DNA from: Corynespora cassiicola
Taxonomy: Eukaryota > Ascomycota > Dothideomycetes > Pleosporales > Corynesporascaceae
Length of the DNA stretch: 64,000 nt
Assembly: GCA_022059125.1 (NCBI GenBank)
Contig: JAEUWY010000012.1
Location: forward strand, 806,001-870,000
Direction of reading: 5' to 3'
In this document: piece after piece, positions 1 through 10,422 of the stretch
How positions within the stretch are numbered: position 1 is the first letter of the stretch
How the letters are laid out: every line of letters starts with the position of its first letter
The notes under the pieces: model-generated
Database searches by the model: none
Told to the model about the DNA's origin: nothing
The model's input: only the letters and a program-made list of their open reading frames with translations
Position numbers and translations under genes: made by a program

Positions 1-687
1 AGCTTAGCTTATCAGCTCGGGAGGGGCCGGTGAGGGTGTGCGAGTGCGGGCGGGACGTTTGGGCGGTACGAGGCATGTAGTAGGTATGTGGTGAGCTGAA
101 GAAGGGGTATCAGGGGATTTGGGTGCTGGGTGCTGGGTGCTGGATGGTGGGTGAAGGGAGGGGAGCGCGGTAAGCGGGGTGCATAGACGGTAAATTGGTG
201 ATAAGGCTGAAGGATTGGATTGTAGAGGCTGGGCTTATAGTGAGTAAATAGGCAAAAGGTGGGGCGTGGGAATGCCCTGTGGGCTGCTGACGGGGTGGGA
301 GGATGCGCTTTTGTAGGCAAGTCTTGGCATGGGAATGCGAGCATTACGCGGCTTTCTGGCCGATTGTGGATGTTTGTTATGCATGGGTTTGCCTAGTTGC
401 TGAACCTCTTGATTGCTTTTTTTCCTGTGGGTTGTTGAGCTGAGGGTTGGTGAGTCTTGCCAGCCTATTGATCGAATGATGCCAGATTTTTCCGCCATAA
501 GGAAGGCACTGTGCTATTGTAGCTCGTGCGGTCTAAATATACATCCAACGCTAAAATTTCCACAGACTCTCCTTTTGATACATGTGCTAAGCTTTTGCAA
601 AAAGACTTTTTGAGAAGCTGGGCGTATTAAGGATCGGGTGTCGCTCTAGAGCATAGCGTTGCGATGGTCACTTTCTACGAAAGACGT
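1..687. other. Window edge, no gene seen
   Basis: I see no convincing coding region here. A short GGGTGCT-type tandem repeat lies near 120-145. Part of this stretch is probably the 3' flank of the leftward gene that ends at 688. Confidence 0.5.
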
Positions 688-2124
688 TCAACTATTGTGC
701 TCTCGAGATGACTTGGTAAGATTATCCAGGTGCTCTTTGTACGCCATACGCTCTGCGGATGTCCTCCTACGTACTTCGTACAGATCTCCGTCGATGCGAA
801 CGTACGTCAGAGGAATGCCACCCCTCATTGCCTCTTTCCAGGCATCTTTTCCTTGTGCATGAGCCGAATCGTCTGTACGATCAGGCTGAACTTTGCCCTC
901 TGTGGAATTTCCCTTCAGGTTTTGTTGATCTCGCTCAGCATGCCATCTAGTTTCCTCCCACTTGAGCTGCTGTTGCTGGATCTTTGCATCTTGCTTCGCC
1001 TTCTTTTTGGACACGATGTCTACTTCTTGGACAGTTCCACTAAGAAGCTCACATGTCTCTTCATTCTCCTTAGTTAAGTGTCTGGGAACTCGAGATTTCT
1101 TAGTCTTGCGACGCTTGATTGCGTTCGATACCCATTGCAGGCCAGATCCTGTAGTTGCCTCTTCTTGGAGGAGCTCATCTAGGTATTCAAGTAACCTCTC
1201 ATCTTCCGGCTCTTTCTCCACCATAACATAATCCTCATCCTGTACTGTATTCTCGCGCTGCTTCGCTTCATCGTATGCAATCCTCCAGCCGGGTCCTTCT
1301 AGAGGGTCATACTGGATGGGCAGTTTCGGTGCAGCATCTTGGTAGGCTATGGCACCACCGTACTTCACCCTCCATTCGAAATGAGTGCCAGCTTTTGGCT
1401 TCTTTTCAACGCGCACCATTTTATTGATGCGCTTTCCATTCTCGATGAAAATCTTTTCAACCCAGATTTCGGCCGTCTTGCCTCCTTGACCGGCTTCGTT
1501 GGGGGCCTCTTCGAACCAGATAGCAAAGCCATAGTCTTCGCAGTACCAATAGTTGAGACCAGCATTCCATCGTAGGACTCTGAAGTCACTGGATTCCTCG
1601 CTGCATTGAATTAACCACATACCGGGATATTTGCTTGAAACATAGACGCTGTCAATAATTGTCCCGTACCAGAGAGCCTTGTCATCCCAGTAAGATTTGA
1701 TGAAGCCTGGCGTCGTGAAAAGACTACCATGGGCCGGTTTGAGAGGCTTGATGAATTGGGTGATCTTCTTCATCATATCTTCAACCAGTGATGGAAAACC
1801 AGGAACATAGTCGGTCTCCATATCCTCGACAGCCTCTTGGCTGATATTCTGGTGACAGAATGGAGTACGGAAGCACCGCAGAAGCCTTGGAATGATTGCT
1901 TCAAGCATATTTTCTGGCGTTGACCGTATCCTCCAAGGAAGGTTATCTCGGATCACATCAGTTCCTCTTATCGTGCAACATAGAATATTGTGTGCAGACA
2001 AATCCGACCCGCTGGACGGTCGTGGTGAAACCAAAGGTCTACTCCCTCGATTTTTTGTCTTGTAGTATTTAATCTGATCGTCCTTTGGCGTTGATTGATC
2101 TCCGTATCTTCCAAGATTGAACAT
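688..2124 (-). CDS. Hypothetical protein, 478 aa, single exon
   Basis: I do not recognise the family. The frame is intronless. The start at 2124 (Met-Phe-Asn-Leu-Gly) is a choice: the same frame is open up to an ATG at 2295, which would give 535 aa, and that upstream part reads less like protein. The middle is rich in Trp and Tyr (for example around WNAGLNYWYCEDYGFAIWFEE's core WYCEDYGF), suggesting a folded beta-rich domain. The last 150 residues are charged, with a Lys-rich segment followed by a short Gln run, probably helical or disordered. There is no signal peptide from the 2124 start and no obvious membrane segment. The length of the open frame and its protein-like composition support a real gene. 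No function is inferred. Confidence 0.6.
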   Translation of the reverse strand: MFNLGRYGDQSTPKDDQIKYYKTKNRGSRPLVSPRPSSGSDLSAHNILCCTIRGTDVIRDNLPWRIRSTPENMLEAIIPRLLRCFRTPFCHQNISQEAVEDMETDYVPGFPSLVEDMMKKITQFIKPLKPAHGSLFTTPGFIKSYWDDKALWYGTIIDSVYVSSKYPGMWLIQCSEESSDFRVLRWNAGLNYWYCEDYGFAIWFEEAPNEAGQGGKTAEIWVEKIFIENGKRINKMVRVEKKPKAGTHFEWRVKYGGAIAYQDAAPKLPIQYDPLEGPGWRIAYDEAKQRENTVQDEDYVMVEKEPEDERLLEYLDELLQEEATTGSGLQWVSNAIKRRKTKKSRVPRHLTKENEETCELLSGTVQEVDIVSKKKAKQDAKIQQQQLKWEETRWHAERDQQNLKGNSTEGKVQPDRTDDSAHAQGKDAWKEAMRGGIPLTYVRIDGDLYEVRRRTSAERMAYKEHLDNLTKSSREHNS

Positions 2125-3511
2125 CGTCCATCCATTTTGACAGAGTTTGGTCACACTTTTGCGCACCCTAGAACTTACGATGGGAATTGGTTTTGGTAGG
2201 CATACAGGATGGATTTTTGATGCAGAAATCGCGTTGAAAGGCCACCAGGTTGCATCGAGTAGAGTTTGGAAACACAGCTCACTGGTAGAGTACATGAGGA
2301 CGCACAACCAAGCAATCGTGCAACTCAAGTAGGAAAATATCGACGCAAATCCTGAGCCGTATTGTAAATCTGTATGATATCAGTGTAGGCCTAGCCGACT
2401 AGCATGATGATATATTGCATACTTCCAGGATTGTCGGTTATTAAACTCAACTCTTCGGTTGATGTAGCCATCGTGCTTAGTATGCTGCAGTTTGGCTTGG
2501 GCAACATAACAAGTTTTGTTCAAAGATGAATAGACAGAGGCAATCTAGGCGCAATCTCGGGAGAGGTGGTAGTTGGTAAGGGAATTAGAAGCAGCAGGTA
2601 TTGTATTTACACAACGTTCGCAATTTTGTACCACCGCATCAAGCCAAGGGTTACCCATGCACACCTCACAGTGCATCTGCAAGTGAAAACCATTTACATG
2701 TTCGCCATCCGCTGTCACATCACTGTTTTTGTCATCAAGTACATATAAGAATACGAGCAAACGTAAATTTCATGTCTGTAGACCTGGCGTTCACCTCAAA
2801 AGATGCGCCAGAAGTTTACTCCCCTCCTTCATTTATCGTCTGCCATATGCTCTTACAAACTGGACTGATTGGAATTTTTTTTGTTGTTCCTATGTGTAAT
2901 TAAAAAGCGGATTATGGATTATCAATCCTGTGATTGAAAGACCTACAGGCGGTTGAGATTTGGAAAGCGCAAAAAATCATAATAATAAGTGCGCAAGTTC
3001 AAGTCCCAGTCGTGATAAAACCAGATAAAAAGGTTTCCGCTAGCAGCAAGAAAATGGACTAGGTCCGATGGCTCTAGTTTCATTTTTGCTGGTGAAGCAG
3101 CTTCTTCGTATGACCTCAAGTCGAAACGAAAAGCTGATTGATGCGTGCCCTCTTTTTTTTTGCCAGCTGCCATATGTATCCTTTTCGTTTATACAAGCGC
3201 CTGATATACATATAGTTGTTAGTTTAGTAAGCATTGATACGTATTCTAATGATACAGATGTTAGGCGTGGAGGTTTTTTTTTTTAAATACTGGTTGTGAG
3301 CGGCTGTTGATCGCTGAATCGCGCGTCAGCCTCATATAAGCGCTACCGTTCAGAACGTATGACTCGCTCTAAGCAACAGTGCAAAGCCACCATGACTGTG
3401 CCGCAACGCACATCAATGTGCACCGATCTCTGATCACCCAAACACAATTCAAATTACCATCCTCGCAATTTCCCATACAGGCATATCGAAACAAAACCAC
3501 ATAAACAAAGC
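2125..3511. other. Intergenic, shared upstream region
   Basis: About 1.4 kb lies between divergent genes. It is AT-rich with several poly-T tracts (for example near 3150 and 3275). No supported gene, RNA or repeat element was seen. Confidence 0.5.
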
Positions 3512-4060
3512 ATGCCAGCAGCCGGTTTGCCGCTCTCCGACGCCGATCACACCAATATCAAAACAATCGGATTCACAGAATTCCTCACCAAAGACGAACA
3601 AAACTTTAAACGCCGCAAAGGAACCGTCGAATGGATACTCGTTTCTGAGGCACCACCTGCTGAGCCTGTAAAGGCAGATCTTGCCAGTCCTGAGTGGTTT
3701 ACACTCCATCTCTGTCGCTTTCGCCAGCTACCGGGCGAGCCCTTGCATTGGGCCATCGTACTCGCGTCCACCAATCCAAAATACTCCAAACAAGAGCCAT
3801 GCACATCGTGCAAAAAGTTTTGCGCGGCGAGTGGCTTCATGCGCCGGACGCTCATTTTCGAGGTGCGCGGTGACCCGGTGCATATGATTGCAAACTGGCA
3901 ATACAGTTGGGGTCCCGTGAGTTTGTTGGAAGACTTGGAGGATGCATTTGAGTTGGCAAAGATCCCTATTAGCAAAGAGAGGGAGCTGAAGCTATTGGTA
4001 GGCAAGGAAAAGGTGGATATGGCTCGTGGGATGATGCAACCCATTTTTTTGAATGTCTGA
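3512..4060 (+). CDS. Hypothetical small protein with HW motif, 182 aa
   Basis: Single-exon reading frame starting at an ATG preceded by an A-rich leader (AACAAAGC). The family is not recognised with certainty. Visible features are a His-Trp pair at residues 79-80 in the context LHWAIVLAS, then a Cys cluster C97-x2-C100-x3-C104, then a strand-like segment (TLIFEVRGDP). The order 'HW strand, Cys-rich loop, second strand' occurs in several fungal proteins of unknown function that may have a compact NlpC/P60-like or PPPDE-like fold, but no catalytic residues can be assigned here. There is no signal peptide or membrane segment, so it is probably cytosolic. It converges on the SDR gene, whose stop codon lies about 130 bp beyond. 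Confidence 0.65.
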   Translation: MPAAGLPLSDADHTNIKTIGFTEFLTKDEQNFKRRKGTVEWILVSEAPPAEPVKADLASPEWFTLHLCRFRQLPGEPLHWAIVLASTNPKYSKQEPCTSCKKFCAASGFMRRTLIFEVRGDPVHMIANWQYSWGPVSLLEDLEDAFELAKIPISKERELKLLVGKEKVDMARGMMQPIFLNV

Positions 4061-4191
4061 AACACAACTTGGTCCATCATATATAGAAAATCCCTCTTTT
4101 CGTAAAGTGATTTGTTCATAGATGATGTAGATATATGATGAGATTACAAAAAACCGAACGCATGCATGAAAATGGTGCCATACCGATATAC

Positions 4192-5259
4192 TCAAGGCGG
4201 CGTTACACCAGTCAGTTCAATGCTGAGATTCCACAGCTTTTCTTCACTCTCTTCATCGTAAGCCCAGGGCGCATAACCATTGTTGACTGCATCATCCATC
4301 CTCTCCGCGGGCGCGCTGACTTTGCAGTCGGCCACATAGCTTCCTCCGAGCCCTTCCCAAACCTTACCCACAGCCGCCCAAAGCGTTGTTGCAGCACCTT
4401 GAGCAGGACTTTGCATGAGTGGCGCAAGTTCTTTATCGTTCTTCCATCCATCAATATCAGCCTCGGATGAATATCTCTGAAGCTCTGTCCATATTCCACC
4501 CGGATTCAGCGATAGAGCATGCACACCCTGAGAAGAATACAGACGCTCGATCTGATTCGCTGTCCATATGTTGGCTGTTTTGGATTTCCCATAGGCAAGT
4601 TGAGGTTGGTAGATGCCAGTCATGTTGATGTTGTCAAAATCAACTCTGGCAAAGCGATGAGACGAAGAAGCGACAAAGATGGCGCGGGAATTGAAGTCGG
4701 GACTGGAGCTAGCGATGAGGGTTGGCAGCAACATAGTTGTGAATGCGAAATGCGCAAGGTGATTGACTGCGAGTTGGAGTTCGTGACCGTCTTTGGAACG
4801 GGACTCTGGGCAGCCCATAATACCTAAGGAAACTATCAGCGCCGTTACCGGCATCCTTTGTACGATAAGCTTACCAGCGTTGTTAACCAAAATATTGAGC
4901 TTGGTGCTCTTTTGCAGAAACATTTTTGCAGCTTGTTTGACACTCTCTAAACTGTCCATGTTGATCTTGATGATATCAATATTTCCTTTACCCTCGCTGG
5001 TATTCAAGATATCTTGAACCACCGCCTTGGCCTTCTCCATGTTCCGAGCGGTGATGTACACATGAGCTCCGGTAGCATGGAGGGCTCTGGTAGTCTCAAC
5101 ACCAATACCAGATGTAGCCCCAGTCACCAGTACGACTTTGTCCGTAAGCTTGTTGATGCGGTCGTTATCTTTAACAACCTGGAGCGCGGTGGGGCGCTGA
5201 TCTCCAGGGCCGGAGGGGTTGGAGTATAGCGAAGAATATGGATCAAAAGCGTCCGTCAT
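4192..5259 (-). CDS. Short-chain dehydrogenase/reductase (classical SDR)
   Basis: NAD(P)-dependent oxidoreductase of the retinol dehydrogenase/WWOX-like group common in fungi; the substrate is unknown. The cofactor motif TGATSGIG is at residues 46-53, the structural NNAG at 126-129, the catalytic Ser around 181-183 and YGKSK (Tyr206, Lys210) follows. The NNAG motif only reads correctly if a 51-bp intron at 4824-4874 (GTAAGC...CTTAG) is removed, giving NNAGIMG; this intron is in frame and stop-free, so a naive translation carries 17 extra residues. The mature product is 338 aa. The frame extends upstream to 5517, but the ATG at 5259 fits the family's N-terminus. It lies 640 bp downstream of the MFS exporter on the same strand, so the two may work together, though this is only inferred from position. 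Confidence 0.88.
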   Translation of the reverse strand: MTDAFDPYSSLYSNPSGPGDQRPTALQVVKDNDRINKLTDKVVLVTGATSGIGVETTRALHATGAHVYITARNMEKAKAVVQDILNTSEGKGNIDIIKINMDSLESVKQAAKMFLQKSTKLNILVNNAGKLIVQRMPVTALIVSLGIMGCPESRSKDGHELQLAVNHLAHFAFTTMLLPTLIASSSPDFNSRAIFVASSSHRFARVDFDNINMTGIYQPQLAYGKSKTANIWTANQIERLYSSQGVHALSLNPGGIWTELQRYSSEADIDGWKNDKELAPLMQSPAQGAATTLWAAVGKVWEGLGGSYVADCKVSAPAERMDDAVNNGYAPWAYDEESEEKLWNLSIELTGVTPP

Positions 5260-5899
5260 TTCTGTTGGATAGTGGTCAATAGCCACAAAAATTTGGGTAT
5301 TGTATCGAAGAAAAGGTAAGTCAAGGGCTGGGGTTGACAGGCATTTATACATAAAAACGGTGAGAATGTTAACAAGAGCAAGAGTGGTGTCTGGTGAGTC
5401 CCGCAGACCTATTTCGAAACTCATATCTTCAGCTTGATTTCCGCTTGCTTTCCGCCCCTGGACAAAGTGTAACTCCGTATTGGACTTTGAGTGGTGCCAA
5501 GCGCAGATCGTGGTCACGTGAGCGGGCAGGAGCGGGCAGCGAGCGGCATCTGCGCGTATCTGCTTGAGTCAGGTTCCGTGGCTTGGGTTAACCGGTCTTA
5601 TTCGGCCTTTTAGGATGTTTATATATGTAAATCCGATTTATTATTACGGCCCAGGGAGATTGGGGCAGCGTGGCGACCCGTTGCCTTGCAGCCTGTCGAA
5701 ATCTTGGATCACAGGTCGAGCAAATTCCTGATGCGACAGAATGAATAGCAATTGATGAGTGATACATGATGAGTCTATCGCATAAGTTGTGTTGTAGCTG
5801 AAGTCCTTCTCTGCACGATATTTTTTGCATTGCTCATGTTCAAAAGAAAGCTCCGACCCCGAAATGCGTGCGAGTGTGCCAAGGAAATTGTACCACCAT
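5260..5899. other. Intergenic, SDR upstream region
   Basis: About 640 bp between the SDR start and the MFS stop, both on the minus strand. It should hold the SDR promoter and the MFS 3' UTR. No separate gene was seen. Confidence 0.5.
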
Positions 5900-7660
5900 T
5901 TATTTGGAAAGGTTTTGCCCAAAAGAGCTGCGTGCAACCTTGGGATATATGTTAGCATGCGATTGATATAGGGAAGAAGGGGCTTACAATAGAACGAAAT
6001 CTCTTGCCAAAGACGTATGCAGGGATAGTGAGGGTACAGACGCCCAAGTTGATCAAAGTGATGGCAGTGAAGACTCCACTGGGTCCGACTTGCGCGTACC
6101 AGCCGTTCGCATATGTGGTAGCCAAGAATGTGAATACAGCCTTCGTGAAGTTGATGGTGACGAAAGCTTGGTTTGCATCTTTCGGGTGGCAGTCGATAAC
6201 ATAGGTGAGCGATGCTTGCGACGCGAAAGGTACGGATAGGGAATGAATAGACATGAAGACGATGGGCCAAACAAGGGGAGCCCCACTTTGAACGCTCATT
6301 CCAAATCCCAAGAAGCCAGCAGTTGCCAGAGGTGTAGCGATAAGCATGAGTGTGAGACGGAACTCGGGCTCAAAGACACCTCCATTACGCTTTGCCATAA
6401 ACTTTGCGACAGCATCGGCCATCCATCCAGAGAGAGGCGAGCCAATGAGGCCAACAACTAGGAGCGGTAAGTTTGTCAGGCCAATTTGGGCGGGTCCGAG
6501 GTTGTATGGTGGAGCTGAAAAGGCTGTGACAGACAGAACCGAGATTGTAAGCAGCCAGGTAAAATAGGATCCGTAGACAACAGTTGAGAAAAGGACGGCG
6601 GGATATGCGATCAAAGGAACAGGCTTCCAGGCACCCTTCCAGAAAGATTCTCCAGAGAGACGACCGCGGAAGAGACGCAGCTTCTGGCGATACGTCTCCT
6701 TGACATCCGTCTCGGCCTGCCAGAACGATCCCTTTTCCTCGAGTTCGACTGGCGTTCCGCGAGGTCCGTTGTAGGTAGTCTCCACCACGACAAAGAACAT
6801 TCCAGCGAGAATAGGAATGAAGATCAATGCAGATATCCCAAAGGTCGCCTCAAAAGAAATCTGCTCAATGATGACACCGGAGATTGTCTGGCCTAGAAGG
6901 ACTCCGGAAGCCAACATCATTCCCCAAATACTGAGTCGTGTGCCGCGTTGATGAACAAAGAACATATCGGATACCGTCGATGTGACAAGCGTCTCTAGAG
7001 GAGCTGAAGAGATACCTTGCAAAACTCTCATAACGGCCAATGAAGTAAATGACTAATGGGCGTTAGATGTGCAAGACAGGGTCGCGGAAGTTCTCTTACA
7101 CTCGCGAAGAAACCCCATATATTCGTGATGAGCAAAAGGACTGTCGATATGATGAAGAACGGGCGTTTACCCCAGATGTTGGCGCCAGAAGCGGTAAAGA
7201 AAGTCGTGAATCCGATCCAGAAAGCCAAGAAACCGATGAGAAGACTCGACGTCATGTCCAAGCTGACGTTGTATTTCATGGCCACTACTCGGAGACCAGG
7301 TGTAATCATAGGACCAAGACTGGTAGATATCAGCATCCATGTATTTTATGGGGAATCAGAAGATCATACGCAGTCGTAACGCCTGAGCTGAAGGCCAGGG
7401 TGACCATGATGGATTCTTTCCATGCTCGCGACCAGTTGAGCGGATCGTTGGGACTGTCCGATGGCTGTGGCTGTAGAATGATATCCCCATCACGCTTCAA
7501 CATGGTATCATCAACGGCCTTGTCTGCGTATCATTCCGTGTGAGCATTCACCCCCTATCTCTCAATGAAGCAGCCACTCACCAGCAGATTCATTACCCCC
7601 AATGATGGCAGTGCCCGGAGGCGACGCCATATGAGGATCTTGCAAGACTCCCCAACCCAT
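5900..7660 (-). CDS. Major facilitator superfamily transporter, DHA1-like
   Basis: Plasma-membrane (or vacuolar) multidrug/polyamine-type transporter of about 518 aa in five exons. Introns at 7524-7581, 7320-7369, 7053-7099 and 5939-5987 all have GT/AG ends, and the joined frame closes (1557 bp). The cytosolic N-terminus leads to the family signature NDPLNWSRAWK just before the first membrane helix. Two sets of about six hydrophobic helices are separated by a charged central loop (around the ETTYNGPR segment and the following E/K-rich part). A GxxxDR-like loop region and IWGKRP resemble the motif A region after TM2. The arrangement matches fungal DHA1 H+ antiporters (TPO/HOL-like). The substrate cannot be told from sequence. 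The last exon encodes only 12 residues and is the least certain part. It lies next to the SDR gene in tandem. Confidence 0.85.
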
Positions 7661-9215
7661 TATGTCGTTTGAATTTTCAAGTTTTTATAGTGAATCAGGT
7701 ATAGTCTAGGAAACAATGTGAATGATTGCGATGAGGAATGACTGCCTGCAGCCCGAAAAAGAAGCGAATTAAGAGAATGAAAACCACTTGCCGTGGTGTA
7801 AAGAAGATGGAATACAAATGGAAATAGCTTGGAGAAGACAATAGAGGCCGGCTCTTGAGGATGAAGTCTGTCCTAGGGCATTATCATGTATGGCAGCAAG
7901 GCTACCAGGGGGGGCCGGGCCGGGCCTACCCAGCCACTTCGAAACATTGATGAAAAAGCACTACGCTGGGAACATTCGATCTACAGTGCTACTTTAGTCT
8001 CAGCCGCATACCCATCGACAGTGCGTGACAGGGCTGAACTGCCGTGACAGGGCGCCAGGCATGTATGCCAAGGTCTCGAAGCTTGTAACACGGTGTGCGT
8101 TTCAGATTGCCATGCGTGCCTGGCTTAGGATTCTAAAAGAATCGGCACTTCGGAGGACATAGTTGGCAATTGCCGACCCTATCAAAACGAGTACGACCAG
8201 AGCAGCGCCTTGTCAGCGTCTGGGGAGGTCAATGGGGCACCGTGGGGAAGGGTGAAATATTCCCAAACCAGACGCGTATTACTTCTTTGGACCTAAGCCA
8301 CTGTGATTGAGCAATCGACGTCTTGCAAGCTGTCAGGCAGAGGGTGGGGTTTTTGTAAGCGAACATGTCACCCCACCCGGGAAGTGGAGGGCATTGAGCT
8401 GTGCAACCCCCATGGAACAAGCCGCTTGACTTTCACAGTCTCAGGAGCTGTGCACAACTGGATTCCAAACAAGACCGTGCTTATGCGCGCGACAATCAAC
8501 CCGAGAAAACGCGGCCTAATCATTTAGGTCTGGATTGTCAACATAATCTGTCGTGTGTTAGATCCTGATTGGTGCCAGACGGAATGACCAGCGGCCATTT
8601 TCCGCGACCGCGAGTCGCTTGCGTAGCAGAAAAAAGCTCTCGTCTGGTGTAATTGCTATCGGCGCGATTGACTGGATTCACGTGTGTAGAGTTGCAGCGC
8701 TCGTCCCAAGTGAAAAGCAAGCGACGGTTTATCCCGCATTTCGTCCGATATGCTTTGGATATGAACCAAAAACTAGAATCATGACATGTTCTGCATCAAG
8801 TTGGTTTTTAATGCTGCACGTCCGCGCGTAAGTATGTGATATGTGATATGTGAGGTGTGAGGTGTGAGGTGTGAAGTGTGATGGAAAGGGACGCGTGCCT
8901 GAAGCGCAGATGGACGAGTGGCGGCAAAGATGACGCGTTGGGGTGGTCCGTGTGACCACCCACCCAGCCTTTGAGCCCCAGGCACCTTATCAGCAATGTA
9001 CTATCTCAGCACATGGGTTTTACCACGTATGGCCAAGGTCTTGATATCGGAGAAAGAATACTCGATTGGAGCACGGAAGAAAAATCTATAGAGGTATTAC
9101 AGTGAAAGGAGATCTACAGAAGGACCGAAGAGCAAAGCAAAACACGAAAACGGCAGACCTTTCCGAACATCCCAGAACCTGCAAAATTGCAAGTCTAAAC
9201 CTCTCAAACCCTGAA
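7661..9215. other. Intergenic, MFS upstream region
   Basis: About 1.55 kb without a supported gene. It contains a GC-rich patch (CCGGGCCGGGCC near 7915) and the TGTGA-type tandem repeat at 8833-8884. Confidence 0.5.
8833..8884. repeat. Short tandem repeat, TGTGATA/TGTGAGG type
   Basis: Six to seven imperfect copies of a 7-nt unit (TGTGATA changing into TGTGAGG). Visible by eye; non-coding context. Confidence 0.8.
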
Positions 9216-10422
9216 TCAAACCCTGAAGTGAACCCCACGAAGCGCCCTCTTGGTTTGCTTCCTCTCGATAGACTGGCATAGGCCCTTTGCTTCCTTCTCG
9301 GGCCTGTTCACACACTTGTTGACAACGTCGGTGTAGCCAGTGCTCTCGAAGTAACCAGGCCGGTTGATCTTGTACTTGGTTCCATCGGCCAATTCCACCT
9401 GGATAGTGCTTTCGTATTCACTGCGGTATGTTCCCGAGAAGGCGTAGGCATCACAGCGAGCAACCTCACCTTCCAAGATCTTGCCGGCACGGTTCCAGCT
9501 AAGTGTATCCTCTCGCTCCGTAGTCTGGGATCGACTCTCCATACTCGTCGTTTCGTAGCTGACTTCAGTTGTTGCTTCAACGTAGGCCGATGCAATCAAT
9601 GGTACTCCAACACTGGCACCGACCGTAACACCGACCGACACGCCGAATGTGTTCGAAGTTGACTGCTCCAAGGTCTTAGTGGTCATAACTCTATGCGTTC
9701 CCTCGAATTCAAAAGTGTGCTCCTGGCCAGTTTCGGTGTTTTCATAGCATACTGAGGATAGAGACACCTGCTCAATACCCCTGGAACAACTGTCAGCAAA
9801 GTTTGTCTAAGCTTCTGATTGGGGAATGAACTTACTCGTGTTTCTTGTTCCATTCTTTCAAGTCATTCTTAAACTTGATATCAATCATCTCAGCACTCTT
9901 AACGGGAGAGCGCAAGAACTTGAAGGAGAGAGTATCCAGCCAGTGCCCGTTGCGGCCATGGGAGCCGATCAAGTAGCCACTGTGTACGTCAACACGCTCT
10001 CCCCACTTTCCTCTTCCAATATCCAGCTCTTTGCCTGCAACCTTGATGTAGAGTCTGCCGACAGCATCTTCGCCCTTATTCATGTAGTACCATACTTCAT
10101 CAATCCGTTGGTCCTCCTTCCACTCGATCTTTTGGTAGTCGCCTTCTTGTCGTCCTCTGGTTGGTGCAATATGTCCATCGGAAAAAGTGACTCGGATTCC
10201 CTTCAGATGGTGCTTAATCCCCCACACCTCGACGGCTGTAATGACCTTCCCCTCCCTCCATTTGGTGTCACAGAATAAACCACCTCCTGGGGAGTTCCAA
10301 GGTACACCTGCAACAGAGTCTCTTCCATGGGGACTTGCGGCGCAGTCACTCTGGGCGAGACCGAGGCCAGCCAGAGAGAGCATGACGAGACCAAATGCCA
10401 CACCTTGCTGTAGGAATTTCAT
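9216..10422 (-). CDS. Secreted jacalin-like lectin plus aerolysin-like pore-forming-type protein
   Basis: The predicted 383-aa protein is encoded by two exons (9836-10422 and 9216-9780; intron 9781-9835, phase 2). Residues 1 to about 23 form a typical signal peptide (hydrophobic core ending Ala-Gln), so it should be secreted. Residues about 25-165 show the beta-prism pattern of jacalin-like lectins: a Gly-rich start, repeated short strands and a late Gly-rich loop before an FKF strand; this would bind glycans. Residues about 200-350 show the alternating Ser/Thr/Val pattern and long strands of the aerolysin/ETX-MTX2 pore-forming fold, including a Gly/Val/Ser-rich stretch that could be the membrane-inserting hairpin. 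Lectin plus aerolysin modules are known in animals, plants and fungi. Targets are unknown. It could serve defence, competition or development. The domain calls are from pattern only. Confidence 0.75.
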
